From Penicillium oxalicum (lineage: Eukaryota; Ascomycota; Eurotiomycetes; Eurotiales; Aspergillaceae), in contig NC_064656.1 of assembly GCF_001723175.1 (NCBI RefSeq), positions 558,001 to 622,000 on the forward strand: DNA of 64,000 nt. Direction: 5' to 3'. The notes under the pieces were generated by a model. It was not told where the DNA came from. It searched no databases and worked only from the letters and a program-made list of their open reading frames with translations. Within the stretch, counting starts at the first letter, position 1. The number at the start of each line of letters is the position of its first letter. Both the position numbers and the translations under genes were made by a program. Positions 34,375 through 47,203 of this stretch are shown here, piece after piece.

Positions 34375-37300
34375 TCAAGACTGGATATCCCGAATCTCAA
34401 CATCATTGATGGCTCCTTCCAACATGGCCACAATATCACTCCGTCCTTTCCTTTTTGCGTAGTCCAATGCACTCAGCCCCTTGGAGTCACACGCGTCAAC
34501 TCGGGCTCCTTTGAGCAGAAGAAGACGCACTATATCCGCAAATGACGTCTGAGCCGCAGTGATGAGAGCCGTCTGGTTGGTGGTTCGCTCGCGACCGTTG
34601 ATGTCTGCTTGTGCTTCCAGGAGTACCTCCACCATCTCTACCAGGCCATGGAGAACGGCTATAGTAAGCGGCGTGTATCTGTCGGAGCCCGTTGTTTCAA
34701 CGTCGGCTTTCCGAGACAGTAGAAGACGTGCTACATCCAGGTGATTCTCCCGGACCGCCCATTGTAGTGCAGTCAATCCTGCAAAATCTTCGGCCTCGAT
34801 GTTCGCTTGGTGATCTAGAAGTAATTGTACGATTTCCGTCGCACCCTGCATGGCGGCGAGAATGATTGGATGTGCCATTCTTGTTCTCTCTCGTCCATTG
34901 GCTCTGGCGCCATGTGCGAGCAGAATCTCGGTCGCTCTTGTATCTTTTTCATTGATCACCTCTTGCAGAGCGGAGACCTCACTTCCCAAAGTGTCGATAT
35001 CGATACTTCGTCGCAGCAGAATCTCAATTCCCCACGTGCTGTGACACATCGCAGCAACTGTGATGATTTGCTTTAAAGCCGGTGGGAAAGTTGTCCCAAT
35101 TTCAATCCACTGAAGGATGAAAAAATAGAGCAAGGCATCATAGCCAGTGGTGCGGACCCACTCGTAGGCGTTCATATCGCTGGTGTCATAGGAATGGTCA
35201 GAGTCCAAAGACCTGGAAGCAAGCAAATCCCGGACATACACAGCCTCATTCTCGGCTGTCCCGATAGCTTGAACTGTTAGCTGAGAAGCTTGCAGCATCT
35301 TATGTGCTTTCCGGTGAGTCAACGCCGGTTGGATCCACTTCGATTCTTTGACGTTGCTCGATATATGCCATGCAAGCCATCCTAGCTGTTGACCAAATGC
35401 AACCCACCAGCTGAGGAAGCTGGGAGATGATGGCCATTCCCGCGGCCGCCTCAGCCCTTGCGTAGTGAAGAAGTCTGTTTCAGGATCAGAGTCCAGTATT
35501 TGACACACGTTTTCCAATCCCTTTTCTTGGGCGGATTTTGAAGGGTCGAGAAGTGCCCGGCGACACAGATAGCCCAGTTCATAGGCAGAGATCTGAAGTT
35601 CAACTCCATCACTCCTTTCGCAGATCCACCGAATTAGATGAAAGGCATTTTCCCAATTATTCTGTTCGATGAGCTGCTGAATGCGCTCCCTGACGCTGGG
35701 TGCATCCGCCGACAACTCTGGAAGAAGATCTCGCTCTTTCAGAACGAGCACAATGCACAAGAGTGCATCTTCCCGTGAGCCGAGACCACAGTTCTCGAAG
35801 CAATGCACCATTTCGTCAACTCGGTCATGGTGCACTGTGAAAGCCTCGTAAGACCCATCACGATGCAAAAGTCTTGTATCTCCGCCGAGCTCGGAGACTC
35901 TGCCAAGTGCCGTAAGAAGGTATTGCACGAAAATATCTTGAGCGACCATCATCTCAATTTCATTCTTCGTCCGCATGACAAGAATTTCTTTCGCGGGGTG
36001 GTGCTCGTCTGAATCCAAGTCAAACCAGCCAAACCAACGTCGCGAATGATCAGCCATTTTCGCAGACGTCAATCGTGCGTCTGTCTGTCGGTAAACCCAT
36101 TTATGAAACAGGCGGTAGGTTTCCTTTTGGCTTGCTTGGCTTATGCTCAGACCGATCATGCGACTGAGTGGTCGGTGTAGGTTTTGTTCCTCGGACTTGT
36201 ACAACGACCAGACTGAAAGACCTATCATTGCCTCCAGCTGATTGACATTTATTGTCCATCGTTGTGAATCACCGCAACGGGTCATTGCGAGAGGAATCAT
36301 TTCTCGTATCCGAGGGGAGGATCCATTTGATGCACGCTGGCATTCTATCTGAATATTGAATTCAAAAGACTTTGTAAAGGCGTCACTCCATGCTGAAAGA
36401 AGGTTCGTTGTAGATTCGATTGCCCGTGCCAAGCTTTGAGCTGCATCCCGGATGGGCATTTTGTTCCAATCAACGATGAGGCCCTGGTTGGACATTGAGG
36501 TCAACTCAGCCAGACGAGTCCTAGTTCGAACAATTTGTTTCACACTGTTCGTGCCGGAATGAGTCGAATTACTGGAAAGGTCCGTTGAAAGCTGAGAGGA
36601 GGTGGAGGGCGTCAGCATTTCAAACGATTCAATTCCGTGAAGATGAAACGTCAAGCAATCAAGCTCTTGGTGTTTGTTTGATATGATTCCTCTCTCATCG
36701 CGGATCCTGTTCTCATCATGTGGCATGCGCTCTGTTCGAAGACAAGTTCGCAGGATGGACATGATGAACGTGGACCCCAGTTGTGCCAGAATCACAGAGG
36801 CGTGGAGACCTCTTAGCCCAATGAACTGAAAAATAAAGCCCAGCAAGGTCGACAAGACAGACACGTAGATCTCCATGGATCGACCGTCGTATTTTCGAAC
36901 CCGGACCGACTTGATATACTCCATCTTTTTGGTCAGTGTACCCTCGGACCCTTCCTTGACCGCCAAGAAGGCATTGAAGACTTGGTCGCCGACATTTTGC
37001 TTGCCGGGCTGAAGCCAGAATAATTTACTGGGCTTGTTTGGTTTGAAGTAGATTTCATCTGATGAACGTTCGATTATGATGGCGCAGAATAGCATTCCAA
37101 TAAAGAGCAAGACTGATCCGAGGATATAAAATGGAAAAGCGTAGGATGGCACAGCACTACCGTCTTTTTCAAATGTCGAAGGGAACACAAAGACTGTGAT
37201 ACCAGCATACACCATCGAGCCTGTAAAGAAAAAATCATATTACATCAGTCCCGTCCGGTTCGAGCTTACGGGTCGTCCATGAACCTATCCTTCAAGGACA

Positions 37301-38093
37301 TCGGATGGTAGCCCGGTTGACTGTAAGGAAGGCTGAGGTGCCCAGCAAGTTCCACTTACCAAGTTGCAACAGAACCCCAATGATAGCCACACAATAGAAC
37401 CAAAACTGGCCACGACATTTGATCCCCTTATTCAATGATAAGTTCGGGACATCCAGCTCAGGCGTATTGACAACCGCCTTCAAATCTTCAAGCGACAACG
37501 CCGAATCCCTGGCCGACCAAGCACCGCATTGAAGCGCATCACGAAGTGTGCCAATCTTTATACGGTCCTCCTCATTCTGTGCTTCGTCATCATTCCACAT
37601 CACAATCTCCACGATCTTAGGTCTACCAAAGACCCTCGATATGCCCCCTTCATTGAAGAGTTCTGCCGTAGACTCGGACACGCAGGGTAAGAGTTCCGCC
37701 TCGGCTTCAGCAGGCCCTTCTTGCGCTCTACCAATGAAGGCTCGAAGAGAAGATCCGCCGCAGACGCGGATCACAGAGACTACAGCAGTCAGGACTCCCA
37801 GGGGCGATAGTGCAAAGATGAAGTTGTCGAGAAGACTGATGGATTCGGACAGAAATTGCTTGGTCAGTCGTTCGCCAAAGAGAGTAATTAGAGGTGCCTA
37901 TTTGAGAATCATGCTGTTAGATCAATCTGCTCTCATCAAAACCCGGGAGCAAAAACATAGTTCTGATGGGAAAATCGCCACGCAGTCTGGTGAAACCTAC
38001 CAGGTCCGTCGCGAGGTTATTAGTAAAATCCTCCCAATCATCAGCCAATACGCAGGGCACAAAGATCAGAATACACAAAAGAATAGATGGCAT
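34375..38093 (-). CDS. Large membrane protein with C-terminal ankyrin repeats
   Basis: Three exons: 38093-38001, 37897-37360 and 37220-34375, 1158 aa. Residues 1-17 form a hydrophobic signal-like stretch (MPSILLCILIFVPCVLA). Further hydrophobic segments are LLDNFIFALSPLGVLTAVVSVI (about 50-72), FWFYCVAIIGVLLQLG (about 195-211), a segment at about 212-225, FYILGSVLLFIGMLFCAIII (about 240-260) and VSVLSTLLGFIFQFIGL (about 320-340). A long soluble middle part (about 350-930) has no domain I recognise. About five ankyrin repeats fill 930-1140 (for example TALQWAVRENHLDVARLLLSRKADV). The N-terminal block with LFGERLTKQFLSES and FGRPKIVEIV recurs, from memory, in many Eurotiales ankyrin proteins of unknown role. 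The stop lies 282 bases from the transposon. It could be a membrane-tethered scaffold; NACHT or HET domains are absent. Confidence 0.82.
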
Positions 38094-38937
38094 CGTTTCA
38101 CAGGATTATCATCATAAGTTTAATTCTCGCCGGAATAATAAAAAGGCATTGTCAATAATGAATTCATCTATCAACATCTCCCGCGCGATGGACCCGATTT
38201 AATAAAACGGCTCATAACCATCGGCCAGTCGTTCAAAAGTACTGCACTTGGAATCAGGATTGCCTTCTGCCCGAGCCGCCCGGCTTGACTCATAATAGAT
38301 CGAACAGGTTGGTTGAAAATGCGAAGCCATACCTCTCCGGAACTACTTGCAGGAATCCAAGCGCGCGCCCCGTTCCATGGGCCCTGGTGATCCAGTGAAA
38401 TCGCATTGCTTTCTGGCGCTAGCAGCGGCCCGCGTCGGGCGCCCAAGTACTGCGCCTCGAGCTCGTAGAAATGGTGCGGCCCTGCCCGCCCTCGATTTCC
38501 ACATGTCCAAGTGGATAAGTAGACTGATCGACAAGTTAGATTGCCATCTATCGAGATTTTGGCGGGTTTGAGCGCCAACCCAGACACCAGACTCTGGCCT
38601 TACATTCCCGACTTCGCGCTGCTATGAATAAATACCCCCAGCTTCCAGCTCTCTCCAATGAGGGCTCCAGTGAGATGATCTGTGTTTACCTGCTATGTTT
38701 CTAATTTGGATACTGATGATTCATAGGATGCACGAATCAAGATTGCAGCAGAGACGAGTTTGATACCACCCAAAAGCAAAGAAAAACGGCCCTCCATTGT
38801 AACTAACAGCAACCCGAGCCAGCGTGAAACCGAGTCCAAAAAAACGCCATTCGATGAGATCAACACGTCCACTCGCCTGATGCAGGGTACCCTGGATGAG
38901 CTTCGACCACGGAGGCCGAGTGGAGCAGACAAGACGC
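38094..38937. other. Intergenic region between ankyrin and SH3 genes
   Basis: Upstream of the ankyrin gene and downstream of the SH3 gene. The minus-strand open frame at 38171-38587 starts only at GTG and has no family features, so it is not called. Confidence 0.5.
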
Positions 38938-39884
38938 TTAGAAAATGCTATTCACAATGTTGGAACCAACCGTGGCACCCGCACCGAAGATGGCTAATGG
39001 TCATATTAGCAGGGGGGGTTTCCCTCAAGAGCTAGCCAGATGATGGTGACTTACCGGCATTACCCAGTTTCTTGCCGAACTTCTTGCCGTTTTCCTCGAA
39101 CTTGCTCTTCTGTTCTGGATCGTTGGAGGCCGGGTTCGACCCACTTTGGGCGACAGCGAGAGGCATATTGCCATAGTTCGTAGGTGGAGGGGGTGAGTAG
39201 ATACCCGCCTTCTCGTCGAGCGGCTTCACATAGCTCTTGGGGAAGATACCTTCCTTGCCGGTACGTTCGTTGCGACCACGCCACCCTGGGCACGTGTGTT
39301 AGCTTCCCAAGCTTGAACCAAAAGGTAACCGAAATTCTCTGGACTCACAGTCATCATTCATGTGCTCCAAAACGACAATACGATCATTCTGCGCCAGCGC
39401 CAGATCGCCCGCATCTGTTGGGGTGTATGCCCACAGGGCAGTTGCGAAGCCCAGCGACGGTGGGGCCTGAGGGTATGCCGGCGGCGCCACAGGAGGCGGA
39501 GTAGCATACTGGCCGTACGCAGGCGCCTTCTCATGCATGGGCAAGCTGGATGGCTGCGACACTGGTGGCGAGTAGGGGGCAGGAGGAGGCTGCGCCCGAA
39601 TAGGTAGAGGCAGGGGTTGCACCGACAATGGGGACGGGGTGGTTTGATTCTGGCGAGCGGCAGCTGCGCGAGCGTCGGTCTCGGTAGGTAGTTGAGCCAG
39701 GATGGCGTTGAGTTGGTCTCGCTGAATGACGGATGAGTCTGCAAGGAATTCGAGCTCCTGTATCCTGGCACGTTAGCGAGCGCTTGGGGGGGGGTTCGAT
39801 CTCAAGATGGGCCGCTGGCAGACGTACGTTTTTCAGAATGCGAAGCGACCGGATGGTCATTGCTGACTGGAACTCGCTCGCCAT
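38938..39884 (-). CDS. SH3-domain protein of the Lsb1/Pin3 type
   Basis: Four exons: 39884-39828, 39757-39349, 39285-39055 and 38993-38938, 250 aa. The N-terminus (SLRILKNELEFLADSSVI) matches the short helix of yeast Lsb1/Pin3; residues 55-122 are Pro-rich; the SH3 domain runs from about 124 to 178 with ALWAYTP, DLAL, WWRGR and GIFPKSYV; the C-terminus GKKFGKKLGNAAIFGAGATVGSN is the other family mark and is completed by the last 18-codon exon. In yeast these proteins bind the WASP homologue Las17 and restrain actin assembly at endocytic sites; Pin3 also affects prion induction. A cortical or endocytic role is likely here. The start is the first ATG. Confidence 0.92.
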
Positions 39885-40832
39885 GATGGATGCGATCGTC
39901 CTGCGCGGATGAGGAACAAAAAGACCTGAATGTCCAAGATGGAAGTTGAAGAAAAAAAAGACTAGCCAAAATGTTCGGTCGGGTCAAGACAGAAATCAAA
40001 TAAAAAAGGCAGGGACAAGGAGGTGTGATCGAGTGGAGGGGGGGCGTCTTGGAAGGTGCTAATTGTGGAGAGTCCAGCACAGGCCGTGAGGGGTGGTTTG
40101 TCTCACTAGACTCGTCTGCCTGGGGCCAAGACTATATTTTGAGACTACGGTCAGTTGCAGGTCGGGTGTATCACATTCATGCCTCGATATCCAGGTCATA
40201 CATTTCATGAGACGACCACAGGAACAAGCAAGGCCGTGTCGAGCGAATTTGGAGCCAAAAAGAGAAAAAGAAAAAAGAAAAGGTCATCAATGATCAGAGC
40301 CCAACAACAATTGGGGCATACAATTGACGGACGACTCCCGGACACAAAGTTCCTGCTGCCTGGCCCCATAACTCGCGTGGATGGTTGGGTTGAGCGGGGC
40401 TCCATCGATGCCACACTCACGGAAGGATATCCGGATCAGATTAAGGTTGAGGCTCGCCGATGATCAGATGAGGGTTCCTTTCTACCTGCGAGCTTCTACT
40501 TATTGCCGTTCTTCAGCCGGTATGATGTTGGCCCCGAGACTGAAGACATAGCTATCTAGGACTTTGACGCCTATCACTACTTTACCCAGTGTGCAACAGT
40601 GTATAAGTCCATGTAACAGGCACCAACTTCTGGATTTGAATGTTCATGCCTGCAAGCAAGGGGCCGTCTCTGGTGAAATGTAGAATGATTTTCAGCCCTA
40701 CATAATGGAAATGGCGCATAATCGACATTAAGATCAACCGGACCGAGCAGGCTACAGGCTATGGGATGGAAGCTGTTACCACCAAAAGGTCATGGCAGAG
40801 ATCATCCGTGTCGTGCAATCATCGTCCCCCTC
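39885..40832. other. Intergenic region, no gene seen
   Basis: Promoter side of the SH3 gene and 3' side of the VOC gene. Purine-rich runs near 39948-39960 and 40258-40284. No supported frame. Confidence 0.55.
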
Positions 40833-41327
40833 TCAATTACTCCACTGTCTCTTACACAACACGAGTCGATAGCCATCAGGATCCTCAAGAGTGACGCCCC
40901 ACGTGTTCCAATACGGATTCGGTGATTCCACCCTCTTTCCACCGGCCGCGAGCAAAGCATCTACGACGGCGGGATCGACAGGTCCATCCAGATAAATCAC
41001 CAGTAGATCCTCTTCGGTCGGGCGTGGCTGCATCTCTTCACCATCTTGATCATGCAGCTGCACCAGTTCAAGATGCCACGAAGCGCTTGGCCAGCCCAGC
41101 ATGAGAAGTTCATGGCCACCTTCAACTGTCTCGGCGGGCTGGGCGCGCCAGAGGACCTCTAGGCCCAATCCATCCTTCCAAAACCGCTCGGCAGCGGCGA
41201 GCGATCGCGACGGACGTGCAATGCGAATGTGGCTGGTTGGGGTCGGACGACTACCTGTACCACGCTCTGCAGCCATTGGTAAAGATGGATCTCGATCTGG
41301 ATGACTGTCCTCTGTAGGGAAAGTCAT
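40833..41327 (-). CDS. VOC-superfamily (glyoxalase/dioxygenase-like) protein
   Basis: Intronless, 164 aa, single VOC module. Paired beta-alpha-beta-beta-beta units are visible: SHIRIARPSRSLAAAERFWKD with a possible metal ligand His33, SWHLELVQ (His85, Glu87), then LLVIYLDGPVDPAVVDALLAAG and WGVTLEDPDGYRLVLCKR (Glu148). The first 30 residues are a polar extension. Small VOC proteins of this kind (YycE-like) are related to glyoxalase I, fosfomycin-resistance enzymes and extradiol dioxygenases; the reaction cannot be told from sequence. A TATATAA element sits 104 bases upstream of the ATG. Confidence 0.85.
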   Translation of the reverse strand: MTFPTEDSHPDRDPSLPMAAERGTGSRPTPTSHIRIARPSRSLAAAERFWKDGLGLEVLWRAQPAETVEGGHELLMLGWPSASWHLELVQLHDQDGEEMQPRPTEEDLLVIYLDGPVDPAVVDALLAAGGKRVESPNPYWNTWGVTLEDPDGYRLVLCKRQWSN

Positions 41328-41430
41328 TGCTGGCTCTGAGTTGCAATGGAGATTGATAGTGACTCCAAGTTGTTCACGTGATGTGATCTTGCCCCTAGCA
41401 AAGGATGTGCGACGAGGATGCCTTTAGCTA

Positions 41431-41437
41431 TTATATA
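41431..41437 (-). promoter_or_regulatory. TATA box of the VOC gene
   Basis: TATATAA on the minus strand, 104 bases before the ATG at 41327. The position fits a fungal core promoter with a short leader. No transcription data are available here. Confidence 0.5.
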
Positions 41438-42366
41438 CTTCCGCCGTGGGAAACTGATCAGAATCACCCTACTCCTATGTTGAGATATTGTGGTGTCAAT
41501 TTGACAACTCCCGAGGCCCAAGATTTGTCATATTGAGGGGTCGAGGCGAGGGCTAATTTGTAGTTCAGCCATTCGGGGATGGCGGGGACCCGAATAGGCA
41601 AGGGACTCATGTGCAGTTGTGCACGCCTGAACTTGTATACCGCGCCTCTTTCCATGAGGCGTGCTTTAGCAGAATATGACCAAAGCAGAGTGGAAACCAT
41701 GTCTTCTTGCAATATTATCCACTGTGGATTTCGGTGTCTTAGTACGTATGCGGTGTCCCAACTAGGAGCTTGCCTGCAATGCTCAATTTCCTTCTCTTCG
41801 TGAAGCACGAGGCAAATGACATCAAGTGGGTCGGTGAGATCACTGATGCGGGTTCCTTTACTGGAGCGCGATCCTAGTTTTTCCTAGTACATCATTCAGT
41901 GAGACGGGTTTTCGAAGAAAAACCCGAGATTAAATGGGATTACAGAGATAATTTGGCAGAACGCTGTGATCGATGGATGTAGAAGTGTGTGTCGACATGG
42001 TCCGACGAAATTCCCGGTTCGTGAACGGATAAATTGACGAAAGGGGGGGGGGAGTTTTGATGTGGCAAATTGGGGCTTTATACACCATGGGGGCTTTTCC
42101 TTCTCGACACTGAACATGAGCGCTGATACCTAGCCATGGAAAGAGGGAAGGGAAACATTGACCATGGATAGTATACTAGACCATTTCCGAGGACACATTA
42201 TCAGCACAATTGCCACATTTACAGCCATGATGACAAACTTGGACGGAATCTCGAAATCGACAATCGAAACATCGAGGGATGACCCTCCACGGCAAGACCC
42301 GCACTAATCCCTTTTAGGACTAGGGCATGACTCCCCTCCGCCATTGATCGAGAAGCTTCTGTGCCA

Positions 42367-42372
42367 TATAAA
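42367..42372 (+). promoter_or_regulatory. TATA box of the MBF1 gene
   Basis: TATAAA 111 bases before the MBF1 ATG, followed by a long C/T-rich leader as in strongly expressed fungal genes. Confidence 0.5.
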
Positions 42373-42482
42373 TTGCATTTTCAACCTCACGCGAGCGTCG
42401 TTGCACTTTACAACTACCTACCACTTACTACTACTCCCCATTACACCCTCCCCGTCTATATACCACCCACACTTTCTTCAAA

Positions 42483-43032
42483 ATGAGCGACTGGGACACT
42501 GTTACCAAGATTGGCAGCAAGGCTCGCGGCGGCGCTGCTCCCCGCGAGACTGTTGTCAAGGGCAAGAGCGCCTTGAACGCCGCTCAACGTTCAGGCTTGA
42601 TTCTCGGCACAGAAAAGAAGTACACAACCGGCAACTTGGTAGGTTTTCTTTCCCCCTCCGGCACGTTGCAATGGTCGATTTCTCGTGAAAGAGCCAGCGC
42701 TAATCACGATTGCATCCTTGCAGGCCTCGAAAGCTGGCGCTCCTGATGGTCAGCACTTGACGAAGGTTGACCGCAGTGACGACATCATCAAGCCCAAGAC
42801 TGTTGGCCACCAAGTTGCAGATGCTATCAAGAGGCGCCGAACCGAGGAGGGATACAAGATGACACAGAAGGAACTCGCCACAAAGTGCAACACCACAATG
42901 ACCGTCATCCAGGACTTTGAGCGCGGTACCGCCACACCTGACCAGAAGGTCCTCAGTGCGATGGAGCGTGTCTTGAACATCAAGCTCCGCGGCACTGACA
43001 TTGGTGCGGAGAAGTTCCCCAAGAAGAAATAA
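42483..43032 (+). CDS. mbf1: Multiprotein-bridging factor 1
   Basis: Two exons, 42483-42638 and 42724-43032, 154 aa. MBF1 is a conserved coactivator that bridges bZIP activators and TBP and also binds colliding ribosomes to prevent frameshifting. The N-terminal MBF1 domain is seen as [17 protein letters not shown] and [17 protein letters not shown]; the Cro/C1-type helix-turn-helix follows with [23 protein letters not shown] at about 95-118 and the end FPKKK. Length equals that of yeast and human MBF1 within a few residues. The start ATG follows a CTTCAAA leader and is well supported by homology. Confidence 0.96.
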
Positions 43033-45242
43033 GCCACGCAGCCTCTGCTACAAAGCGAAGCTTTCTTTTTATACGGGCAAGCTGAGAGCGGAACATGATT
43101 GAAGCACTGCATTTGTTTTCCACCACCGAACTGGCTTTACGGTGGCCTATTTACCACTTCCTCTTCCTCTTCCTTTTTTTTGAACTTTTTTTGTCCTCAC
43201 GACCATCATGTCTAAGTGGGAGGCCACTCTCGATTATTTGGGATGCCTTTCTTATTTCTGTTTCTTTATGGTTTTATTTTTCAGCTGGCTGTATTAGCGT
43301 CAGTCAACGCATGGAAATGGGCTTAGAGAAAATGTCATGAAACTGTATAAACGAGACATCAACCTGTCACCTCCTGTCACCCGAGTCATATTCATTTCTC
43401 TTAAAGGCGAATCAAGCCCTTTACATTTCTGCGAATGATGACTCGGTGTATCTGATTACGATTGCCGTTGATTCCTGAATTTCCTAGAGGTATCCAACAT
43501 GAACCGGGAAGACTGATGAATAGAACGGATCGTTCTCTACAGGAAGATGCAAGGTATTGCGGTATCAATCTTCATATTGGGTCTCCCCACCTACCTATCC
43601 AGTCATGAACTTGATTTTCATGCCTGAAAGAAACTTAATGTCTGAGCTCCGGCCGTTGCAGAGCCTGTGCTTATGAAATTCCTTCTAATGCTAGTTGGCT
43701 ACCTACACAGGTTCGAGAGATTCGCTTCCTACCGGGCAATTCCATCTTCAGCGGTGAGCAAAAGCAGCAAGATGCAAATGGAAGTCGTGGCCTGGCAAGC
43801 CCTCAGATAATCAGCAGCGGATTTCACTATCCCGTTCAAATGGCCCGAATGAAGATCTGGGTTCTGTTCTACTTTTGGTAGAGGTAGAGGTATAAATTAG
43901 GTTGAAGACCTTGATAGCTCATATTGTACGCCGGCCACATCCAAAAGGTAGGTACCTATTCCAGCTTCAGGTGGGAGTGCAGGGTAGATTGGGAGCAGTA
44001 CACTTGTCAACAATGCATATGGATGTATATTTGGAGCGGAAGAAAATCGCACCATTAGGTACCCGGCGATCAGAGGTGGAAACATAGATGGTAACCAGGT
44101 TGTCAATCTGACTGCCCAGCTAATGACCCAGGACCACCCAACTCAACAAGCGCACGACTACAACGTATTCCAGCCGTATGCATGGACCTACCTCCATCCA
44201 GTGTTAGAGCTGAAGCGAGGCTCAGATGGAACTACAGAGAAACTGATGTGTAGGAATGACCGAATACTTTAACCGAAGAGCAGCAAAGTTTACGAGCTGG
44301 TCTTTTTGGGGCAACAACTGAAGGTCTTTTAGTACACCTATATATTGTAGAATTGCGAAGAAGCAGAGTCACAAAATTGACAATTCCATAACGGCTGACG
44401 TAGAATCAGCCGGGGCAGGGATGTTCATGATAGTCCCCCTCGTCATGCCCCCTCGTCATGGCAATTTGTAGAGTCTACAGTATCCGGAGATTGGGCTGTT
44501 CAGCATTAAAACGTGCCCATGACTACTTTCGACATGCGAACCTTAGGTAGTGCGCCTCGAGGGTGCTGACGGGTGGCTGGAATAGGTGAGGTATTCCATT
44601 TGAAACACAAGGGCTGCCTGGTCCAATGAGCTGCTTGATGAAAAGCTTAGCGCGATATCATGTTTCTCATCTAGATGTAACTTGAATTCGAGCTCATTAC
44701 GGTGCGATACTATCAGAGCTCGTTCGACATATGCTTGGAACAGGTGCTTCATAGACGTAGGTGTGAGCGAGTCGTCCAAGGTGACAGTTTTGCAAAACTT
44801 CGTGTTGTCTATTTCGCGATTTGATCGCGATATGCATATCCTCCCCCCAACTAGCTCCTCTTGTCGCCAGGTGAAGAATCGACAAATACCCCGACCAGCG
44901 CAGAATGGGAAGTGTGCCATCTGATTAAAAAGGGAAGAAAAACAAAATGAATATTCAAAGGGTGGTACCAACTCCGGTTGATCGTGGAATCGAGTTTGTG
45001 ATGAGATACCTAGCCTGAAGGAGGTCATCATATCATTCCGTATGCCGGACTCGAGGGTGCAAAGCGTCGAAAAAAAAAGCAAAACGCTGCCCCGAGTCTT
45101 CTGATTGTATCATGAAAAACAAATTTTGACAAAAGACACATCGATTGACTCGCGTCGAATCATCTTCGTTTGAGCCTTCGTCTGCTGCAAACTCTTCTTC
45201 GTCACAACATATCTTTTCTTTTTCTCTTCAACGTGTTTTTTT
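43033..45242. other. 2.2-kb convergent intergenic region
   Basis: Lies between MBF1 (+) and eIF3i (-). Unusually long for a tail-to-tail interval. The minus-strand frame at 44543-45082 and the small plus-strand frames have no recognisable content. No inverted repeats, tRNA or mobile remnant were seen. Confidence 0.5.
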
Positions 45243-46507
45243 TTACTTCCGCATCTGCTCACGCTCAACCTCGTACATGAAGTCGAAGTAAGGCTTGTCG
45301 AAGTGGTGAATGCGAACGTAACCGTCCTCACCACCGGAGGCGTAGGCAGTACCCGCGGGATGCACATCAATGGTGTTGAGGGGACCGAAGTGACCACGGA
45401 CACGGCCAATCTCGTCTTCGAAGACCTTGTGGTAGAAGCGGGCCTCGAACTTTCCTTGGCGAGCAGATGTTGTTGTGACATCCATAGCAGCTTGTCCACC
45501 ACCCAGGATCACGTAGTCCTTCTTGGGGGTAATAGAGGCGGAGTTGAGGGGGGTATCGGCGACGTAGGTCTTGAGGATGGCGAGGTTGCTGGCCGCCATG
45601 AGCTAAAAGAACAGGTGACATTGTTAGCATCAATCTCCTCGAAAAGGAAATAAACAGTCGCGCTAGTGAGCTCACCTTGGCGGACTTGTCTTTGGAAGCG
45701 GTGATGAAGTAGGTGCGGTCGGGAGAGAATTGAAGGTCGTTGATCTGGTGGTCGAACTCGTGGGCCTGGACGTTCTCCAGTTGGTCACCAGACTGTGAAA
45801 ATGTCAGTATATAAGCGGTTGTGAAGCAGATGCCAATGAAACCATCAGATTGCAAAAGGTGAGGCAAGTCGGCGAAAAGCTCAGCGTACCTTAGGATCGT
45901 ACTGGCTGACGCTGCCATCTTCGTGTCCAGCAATGATATATCGGCCCAGGTAGCTCCACCCCGCAACGGTGGCCTTGCTCTCAGTGCAGGTGATTCGCAA
46001 GGTTGGCTCCTCAGCCTGAGCATTCAAGTTGCTCAGGTCACCGTCACCGTAAGCGATATCGAACACCGCGATTGTACCCAGGAAACCCATGCGCTTTTCC
46101 GTCACAGCCAACAACTTTGATCCATCGGGAGAGAAGGCCACACGCTTGACAGCGGTGGGGAAATCCCAAGTCTTCACGCACTCGCCAGTCTTCACATTCC
46201 ATAGCCGAACGGTGTTGTCTGCAGAGCCGGTAGCGAGGAGGACGGTGTTGGGACTGACGTCGACAGTCCAGACGGCACCCTGGTGGCCAGCATATGTTCC
46301 CAGGCGCTCGCCGTTGGCAGACCACCATGCGCACACAATCTTATCCTTGGAGGTCGAAAAAAGCAGGTCGCCATCCTTGTTGAACCTGATTTGGGTCAAA
46401 GACCGTTCCTGGAGAGAGATGCCGCACGGGCATGATTAGTTTTCTTCATTGCATTCCAGCGCGGTAGAGATATCACGCACATGGCCGGACAACAAAATAG
46501 GCCGCAT
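45243..46507 (-). CDS. tif34: Translation initiation factor eIF3 subunit i (TIF34)
   Basis: Four exons: 46507-46481 (nine codons), 46408-45890, 45792-45676 and 45602-45243, 340 aa. The whole protein is a seven-bladed WD40 propeller, beginning [19 protein letters not shown] and showing the repeats [77 protein letters not shown] and [15 protein letters not shown]. eIF3i joins eIF3b and eIF3g in the scanning preinitiation complex; yeast Tif34 has 347 aa. The ATG at 46507 is fixed by the conserved first nine residues. It is divergent from the C1-THF synthase gene. Confidence 0.96.
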
Positions 46508-47203
46508 CTTGATGGGTTGCGACTCGAGATTTCCAGTCCTGAGTCGATAAAAAGATTCGAGGGAGATCGGCCAACGATGGATGGGGGGGAGGAAGGGGTC
46601 GAAGGAGGCGGGTATACCGGAGGGGGTCAATCTTGTCAACCTCACTTTCTTTGACTAGTGATTTTCCATCGCACACTCGAGCACCCAGTGCCAAGACCTG
46701 ACCCGTATCGGATCCCACTTTCCGGAGGAACTGATACTCCGATATCTTCACGTGATGCGACCCCTCCAGCCCTAACCCTACAAAGACTATCGGAGTTATG
46801 GAACTCCAGGAGTGCTTTCCCGCGGCGAATGACAATGACTCATCGGCTTTCCGATTTTCAACGTTACCTCGCATGCCCCAGGCACCAGTAATTATGGGGC
46901 ATCTCGGAGTGCCTCATCCGTAGGCCCGAGTCAGAGGTTTGGATGGACATGGGTCCAACAACTCTAGGGCGCATGGCAACAAGAGCAGAATAGTTGAGTA
47001 AATCGAATGTGTCGGACCAAAAACAGCAAGTGCAATTGCCAAATCTGTGACAAATTCAAGCAATTCCTCTGTCCAAGCATTCTTTCTTCCTGACAATCCT
47101 TCTTGACGAGCGCCGTTTTCCCGTCTTCAATTCCTGGCGATACCGATCTGCAGCAAGCTAGCTCCGAGGGTCGAGGTTCTCGCCCCGAAAGAAGCAATCA
47201 CGC
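46508..47203. other. Divergent intergenic region, eIF3i / C1-THF synthase
   Basis: About 700 bases holding both promoters. GC-moderate, with no TATA box and no coding frame of note. Confidence 0.55.

Larger units (their letters stand above)
41328..42482. other. Divergent intergenic region, VOC / MBF1
   Basis: Carries both promoters, each with its own TATA-like box (listed separately). A G9 tract lies near 42044-42052 and a CT-rich leader at 42410-42480 before the MBF1 ATG. No gene seen. Confidence 0.6.

Noticed and set aside
38171..38587. 138-aa minus-strand frame between the ankyrin and SH3 genes
   Set aside because: Begins only with GTG, has no domain and lies in the likely promoter of the ankyrin gene.
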